NCBI GenBank assembly: GCA_025057335.1
Contig: JANWXG010000096.1
Location: 1-8,552 of the forward strand
DNA: 8,552 bases
Reading direction: 5' to 3'
Origin: a bacterium
Lineage (GTDB): Bacteria > Armatimonadota > HRBIN16
The notes below the pieces were generated by a model. That model was not told where the DNA came from. It ran no database searches and worked only from the letters and a program-made list of their open reading frames with translations. This document shows, piece after piece, positions 5,473 to 8,552 of this stretch (positions within the stretch are counted from its first letter, which is position 1; every line of letters begins with the position of its first letter). Made by a program: the position numbers and the translations under genes.

Positions 5473-5556
5473 CGTCCATTCTACGAAACCGCAGATGAAC
5501 TCAGCGACAGCCTTGGGCGACAGGGCTAATACTACAAGACGAGGGACGGCGAAAGG

Positions 5557-6432
5557 ATGAAGGTTCTGGTCACAGGTAGTCACGGTTTCATCGGGCGAGC
5601 GCTAGTGGAGCGCTTGCTGGCGGAGGGATACTCGCTGCGCACCTTTGACCTGCCTGCAAGCACTACAGCAGGGCGAGAGCACTTCTCTGGAGACCTGCGG
5701 GATGTCTTCGCCGTACGGCGGGCAGTGCAGGGAGTGGAGATGGTGCTGCATCTTGGCGCGCTATCCAGCGACTACCGCTATGCGGAGGAGGTGCTGGCAG
5801 TGAACGTGCAGGGCACGTGGAACGTGCTGCAGGCGTGTATGGAGTGTGGCGTCCGGCGTGTCGTGTACTTTTCCAGCATCAACGCGCTCGGCTGCGTGGG
5901 GGGGCACCGCCCGCCAGAATACTTGCCTCTGGATGACTTTCATCCGCGCCACCCCATGACGCCGTATCAGCTTTCCAAGCATCTCGGCGAAGAGGTGTGT
6001 CGCAGCTACAGTGAACGGTATGGCATCGTCACGCTCTGTTTGCGCCCCACCTTTGTAGTGGACACGACCAATCCTCCCTGGTGGTGGAGGCGCTCCTCTA
6101 GCGGGCGGCACGTGGAGTGGGGGAAAGATGAACTGTGGGCTTACGTCGACTTGCAGGATGTGTGTGACGCGGTGTTGCGTGCAATGCAGGTGGAAGGCGT
6201 GCTGCACGAGGCTTTTCTGCTGAGTGCCTCGGATACTTTTGTAGACGTGCCCACAGCAGAGTTGGTGCAGCGGTTCTGGTCGCATCTGCCCTGGAAAGGC
6301 GACCGGGAGGCTTACCTCATGCACCATCCATACCGCGCTCTGATAGACACCTCACATGCGGAGCAGGTACTTGGATGGCAGCCGCGGCGCTCCTGGAGAG
6401 ACCTGCTTTCCAAAGGGGGGGAGGTAGACTGA
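5557..6432 (+). CDS. NAD-dependent epimerase/dehydratase (extended SDR family)
   Basis: A 291-residue cytoplasmic Rossmann-fold protein. The N-terminus MKVLVTGSHGFIGRALVERL has the GxxGxxG nucleotide motif at residues 7-13. Asp31 at the end of the second strand indicates NAD(H) rather than NADP(H). Asp46-Leu47 and HLGA (65-68) are typical cofactor contacts. The catalytic set is visible: Ser106/Ser107 in VVYFSSINALG, and Tyr137 and Lys141 in YQLSK. LRPTFVVD (about 163-170) and the C-terminal LGWQPRRSWRDLL follow the nucleotide-sugar epimerase/dehydratase pattern. At 291 residues it is slightly shorter than GalE-type enzymes (about 310-340). The substrate is probably a nucleotide sugar but cannot be read from sequence. 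The ATG at 5557 directly follows GAAAGG, with GAGGGA further upstream. The TGA stop overlaps the likely CTG start of the transporter gene. Confidence 0.92.
   Translation: MKVLVTGSHGFIGRALVERLLAEGYSLRTFDLPASTTAGREHFSGDLRDVFAVRRAVQGVEMVLHLGALSSDYRYAEEVLAVNVQGTWNVLQACMECGVRRVVYFSSINALGCVGGHRPPEYLPLDDFHPRHPMTPYQLSKHLGEEVCRSYSERYGIVTLCLRPTFVVDTTNPPWWWRRSSSGRHVEWGKDELWAYVDLQDVCDAVLRAMQVEGVLHEAFLLSASDTFVDVPTAELVQRFWSHLPWKGDREAYLMHHPYRALIDTSHAEQVLGWQPRRSWRDLLSKGGEVD
6415..6425 (+). promoter_or_regulatory. Strong Shine-Dalgarno inside the epimerase 3' end
   Basis: GGGGGGGAGGT (6415-6425) is the best ribosome-binding site in this area. It ends three bases before the CTG at 6429 and lies 40 bp downstream of the only in-frame ATG (6375), so it cannot serve that ATG. 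It is the main reason for placing the transporter start at 6429. Confidence 0.55.
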
Positions 6433-7115
6433 CCACACGCTCCTATCGGTACCTGGATGTCATCACTGTCGGCTTCGTGGTAGTCTTGCTGCTGTCCAAT
6501 ATCGTGGCAGTGAAACCAGTGCGCCTGCTGGACCTCTTCCGTCTGGACCTGGATGGAGGCACGCTGCTCTTCCCCATCTCCTACATTTTTGGGGACGTGC
6601 TCGTGGAGGTGTACGGTTATGCGCGCTCGCGGCGGGTCATCTGGATGGGCTTCGGCTTCAACCTGCTGGCGGCGCTGTTGTTCGCCCTAATGGTGTGGTT
6701 GCCCCCCGCGCCCGAATGGCAGATGCAGGAGGCGTTTGCGCAAATTTTGGGACAGACCCCGCGCATCGTCGTAGGCAGCCTCGTTGCCTTTTGGTGCGGC
6801 GAGTTCGTGAACTCGTATGTGATGGCGAAGATGAAAATCTGGACGGCGGGGCGGTGGCTCTGGACGCGCACCATCGGCAGCACGGTCGTGGGGCAGGCGG
6901 TGGACACGGCGTTGTTTCAGACGATGGCTTTTGCTGGCGTATGGGATACGAGCCTGCTGATACGAGTCATGCTGTGGAACTATGCGGTGAAGGTGTTGTA
7001 TGAAGCGCTGGCGACCCCGATGACCTACGCCATCGTAGGGTATCTCAAGCAGGCGGAGCAGGAGGACTACTACGACTACGATACGAACTTCAACCCCTTC
7101 GTGCTGAGAGGGTAG
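6429..7115 (+). CDS. yhhQ: Queuosine precursor transporter (YhhQ/DUF165 family)
   Basis: An integral membrane protein of 228 residues from the CTG at 6429. The family core is plain: YRYLDVITVGFVVVLLLSNI (6-25), GTLLFPISYIFGDVLVEVYG (44-63), then YARSRRVIW (64-72), GEFVNSYVMAKMKIWT and TRTIGSTVVGQAVDTALFQT. YhhQ proteins have about six membrane helices and import 7-deazaguanine precursors (preQ0/preQ1) for queuosine in tRNA. No other queuosine gene is in the window. The frame is open to an ATG at 6375, but that start would overlap the epimerase by 58 bp and add MAAAALLERPAFQRGGGR, which has no transporter character and is out-of-frame epimerase C-terminus. The CTG follows GGGGGGGAGGT and overlaps the epimerase TGA (CTGA), fitting translational coupling. 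The family is certain; the start is likely but unproven. The tail EQEDYYDYDTNFNPFVLRG is acidic and tyrosine-rich. Confidence 0.92.
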   Translation: MTTRSYRYLDVITVGFVVVLLLSNIVAVKPVRLLDLFRLDLDGGTLLFPISYIFGDVLVEVYGYARSRRVIWMGFGFNLLAALLFALMVWLPPAPEWQMQEAFAQILGQTPRIVVGSLVAFWCGEFVNSYVMAKMKIWTAGRWLWTRTIGSTVVGQAVDTALFQTMAFAGVWDTSLLIRVMLWNYAVKVLYEALATPMTYAIVGYLKQAEQEDYYDYDTNFNPFVLRG

Positions 7116-7125
7116 TGTTTCTCAG

Positions 7126-7155
7126 AGCCCCTCTCCCGACTACGGGAGAGGGGCT
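7126..7155. terminator. Perfect 13-bp hairpin between convergent genes
   Basis: AGCCCCTCTCCCG (7126-7138) and CGGGAGAGGGGCT (7143-7155) pair perfectly around ACTA. It lies 10 bp after the transporter stop and 12 bp beyond the stop of the convergent dockerin-like gene, the place for a bidirectional terminator. Neither strand has a U-tract, so it would be a non-canonical terminator or a 3'-end stabiliser. Similar CCCCTCTCCC/GGGAGAGGGG palindromes are common intergenic repeats in bacteria. Confidence 0.6.
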
Positions 7156-7167
7156 AAGGGATAACGG

Positions 7168-8364
7168 TTACTCATCCCCGACCGAGCCGAAGTTGCGCAC
7201 GAGGATGCCCAAGTCCAGTAGAGAGACGTCTCCGTCGCCGTTCAGGTCGGCGTTGGCGTTCCAGTTGTCATTTCCGGGCACGCTACCAAAGGCTGCGACC
7301 AGCGCGCCGAAATCTGTGATGCTTACCTCGTTGTCCCCGTCGATGTCCCCGTTCGTCAGGGAGACATCCACTCCAGTCACAGGCGACTCCGCTACCGTCA
7401 CGCCCGTCACCACCGTGCGCAGCCAGTGGCTGGCTTTGAAGGCGAGGTCGTATGTGCCCGGCAGCACTGCGGGAATGGTGTAGCCGCCATTGGCGTCCAG
7501 GTTCACCGTCGCGGTGCGCACCACATTGCCGTCCTGCCGCAGCTCTACCGTCACCGGCACCTGCGTGATGTCTCCCTCGAACTCGCGCAGCTCTACGTTG
7601 CCCGAAATGGGATGTACTGCCACTTGCTCGAAGTCGTCCAGATAGACGACGTAGGGACCGACTGCTCCCGCCTCAACGGGGGTGAAGGCGAGGCACTCGA
7701 TGGTACCCTGCGGCCCGTCCAGAACGCCGTTAGCAGGTGGTGCAGGGGCGGCAGCAGAGGCGAAGGGCAAGCAGGGCTCAATAGGTAGGTTGAACACGAC
7801 CTCTACCCACTGGTCTTTGGCGGTAATCAGTTTGCCTACAGGGCGGGTGTAGCCTCCAGTGATGGGGTCTCCGCTGGTAGCTCCTACCCACTCGATGCTG
7901 CCAGAGGCACCACCGTTGCCTCCAATAGGAGCGGTGTTGGCGTTGTCGCGTGTGCCTAAGGTCACATACAGGTCGGGCGTGCCGCTCGCTACGTAGATTT
8001 TGAAGCGCAGCGCATGGGCGTACGAAATGGCAGGGTTCGGCAGGTTCGCCGTATTAAAAGTGGTCAGACGCAACCACGCACCGGGTCTGTTCGCTACAAA
8101 CTGCCATACTACACGGAGCGACTTAGTGCCGCTGGCTGCAATGCCCACTGCTACCACTTGAGTGGTGTTGTTGGGAGCGGGTAACCCAGTGGCGATAAAT
8201 GTGCTTGTAGACCCCGAGAAGCTGGGCTGGCGGAACATCACCGCGCCATTACTGGAGGGCGCAGGGAACGCCTCAAAGTTGGTGATGGGGAATGTTTGCG
8301 CCTCCACGGCGGCTGCCAGTATCCCTGCCAGCAGGGGCACGAAGAGCAACCTTGCGAGTTTCAT
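7168..8364 (-). CDS. Secreted protein with jelly-roll-like domain, CarboxypepD_reg-like domain and dockerin-like C-terminus
   Basis: A 398-residue exported protein. Residues 1-22 (MKLARLLFVPLLAGILAAAVEA) are a clear signal peptide cleaved before QTFP. Residues about 25-255 are beta-rich (NFEAF, AHALRFKIYVASGTPDLYVT, WVEVVFNL, PYVVYLDDFEQV), resembling a galactose-binding/CBM-like jelly roll. Residues about 260-337 (GNVELREFEG, VPVTVELRQDG, LPGTYDLAFKASHWLRTVV) match a carboxypeptidase-regulatory-like Ig fold. Residues 338-398 hold two 12-residue EF-type calcium loops: Asp340/342/344/351, and Asp373/Asn375/Asp377/Asp384. That is the dockerin type I pattern. Such tails recur in many exported Armatimonadota proteins; no cohesin or scaffoldin is seen here. 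The ATG at 8364 is chosen for the signal peptide and for AAGGAGG (8380-8374) nine bases upstream; the frame is open to 8442, but that extension crosses the promoter. No enzymatic motif is seen, so a cell-surface or matrix role is likeliest. Confidence 0.88.
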   Translation of the reverse strand: MKLARLLFVPLLAGILAAAVEAQTFPITNFEAFPAPSSNGAVMFRQPSFSGSTSTFIATGLPAPNNTTQVVAVGIAASGTKSLRVVWQFVANRPGAWLRLTTFNTANLPNPAISYAHALRFKIYVASGTPDLYVTLGTRDNANTAPIGGNGGASGSIEWVGATSGDPITGGYTRPVGKLITAKDQWVEVVFNLPIEPCLPFASAAAPAPPANGVLDGPQGTIECLAFTPVEAGAVGPYVVYLDDFEQVAVHPISGNVELREFEGDITQVPVTVELRQDGNVVRTATVNLDANGGYTIPAVLPGTYDLAFKASHWLRTVVTGVTVAESPVTGVDVSLTNGDIDGDNEVSITDFGALVAAFGSVPGNDNWNANADLNGDGDVSLLDLGILVRNFGSVGDE

Positions 8365-8413
8365 ACCTTCCTTCCTCCTTCGCAGGCTAAAGTGAAATTC
8401 TACCCTCACTCGT

Positions 8414-8442
8414 ATTGTAGCACTATCATGCTCGAGGCGCAA
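8414..8442 (-). promoter_or_regulatory. Sigma-70 promoter of the dockerin-like gene
   Basis: On the minus strand TTGCGC (8442-8437) and TACAAT (8419-8414) are separated by 17 bases. The predicted start near 8407 gives a leader of about 43 nt containing AAGGAGG. The -10 is identical to that of the sigma-factor operon. Confidence 0.7.
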
Positions 8443-8525
8443 CCCCTTTCAGCTTACACATCAGCTCGGTTTCGGTGCCGTGTGTTAATGAATTGTGAAT
8501 GTCGCCTAGGGACTACTGTCGCCGT

Positions 8526-8552
8526 TTACTCCCACTCAATCGTAGCAGGGGG
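8526..8552 (-). CDS. guaA: GMP synthase (glutamine-hydrolysing), C-terminal end only
   Basis: The last 27 bases, read on the minus strand, encode PPATIEWE followed by TAA (8528-8526). This is the nearly invariant C-terminus of GuaA, which converts XMP to GMP using glutamine and ATP in purine synthesis; the family typically ends KPPATIEWE. The rest of the gene lies beyond the right edge. Only eight residues are visible, but the match is exact, in frame and ends on a stop. The 161 bp to the dockerin-like start and the separate promoter there suggest the two genes are independently expressed. Confidence 0.82.
   Translation of the reverse strand, partial: PPATIEWE

Larger units (their letters stand above)
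5059..5556. other. Gene-free spacer filled with short palindromic repeats
   Basis: This 498-bp gap has no credible coding frame. It holds at least six palindromic or inverted segments, listed separately, several of them partial copies of one another in both orientations. I see no good promoter for the epimerase gene (the best candidate, GCGACA-17-TAATAC ending at 5532, is poor) and no T-tract terminator after the DUF624-like gene. Confidence 0.6.

Noticed and set aside
5504..5532. Promoter GCGACA-17-TAATAC for the epimerase gene
   Set aside because: Spacing is right, but only about half of the consensus positions match in the -10 box; not supportable.
5309..5583. Open frames on both strands in the 5059-5556 spacer
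   Set aside because: They run through palindromic repeats, lack start signals and encode low-complexity sequence.
6375..7115. Transporter start at the ATG 6375
   Set aside because: It would create a 58-bp overlap and an N-terminal extension that is just the shifted frame of the epimerase C-terminus; the strong ribosome-binding site lies downstream of it. It is kept as the alternative.

Overview
The window looks like chromosomal DNA of a GC-rich, possibly thermophilic bacterium, most likely an Armatimonadota (Fimbriimonadales/HRBIN-type). The best clue is the secreted protein on the minus strand at 7168-8364. Its carboxypeptidase-regulatory-like domain followed by a dockerin-like pair of calcium loops (...NGDIDGDNEVSITDFG...) is an architecture I associate with that phylum. 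The assignment comes from memory of the family, not from a search.

Left part (1-900, minus strand): an ECF-type sigma factor and a zinc-finger anti-sigma factor overlap by ATGA, and a near-consensus promoter (TTGACT-17-TACAAT) drives them. The anti-sigma gene runs off the left edge.

Divergent intergenic region (816-1773): about 500 bp is a four-copy tandem array (1054-1555, period about 127 bp). Each unit folds into four successive hairpins, and its ends are inverted copies of each other. Between the array and the next gene lies a short leader with mutually exclusive pairings. No protein-coding gene is credible here.

Centre (1774-5058, plus strand): a large secreted protein with a GH42/clan GH-A-like barrel and a C-terminal carbohydrate-binding-like sandwich is followed 6 bp later by a six-TM protein resembling DUF624/YesL. 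This pairing suggests extracellular polysaccharide use, although the expected catalytic glutamates are not evident in the large protein. A 498-bp spacer (5059-5556) is a mosaic of short palindromic repeats in both orientations.

Right part: an NAD-dependent sugar-epimerase-like SDR protein (5557-6432) is coupled to a YhhQ-type queuosine-precursor transporter (about 6429-7115), which probably starts at a non-canonical CTG. A perfect 13-bp hairpin separates it from the convergent dockerin-like secreted protein, which has its own strong promoter. The last 27 bases encode the conserved C-terminus of GMP synthase (guaA, minus strand).

I see no CRISPR array, tRNA, rRNA, transposase or phage gene. 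The most unusual content is the multi-hairpin array and the likely CTG start.
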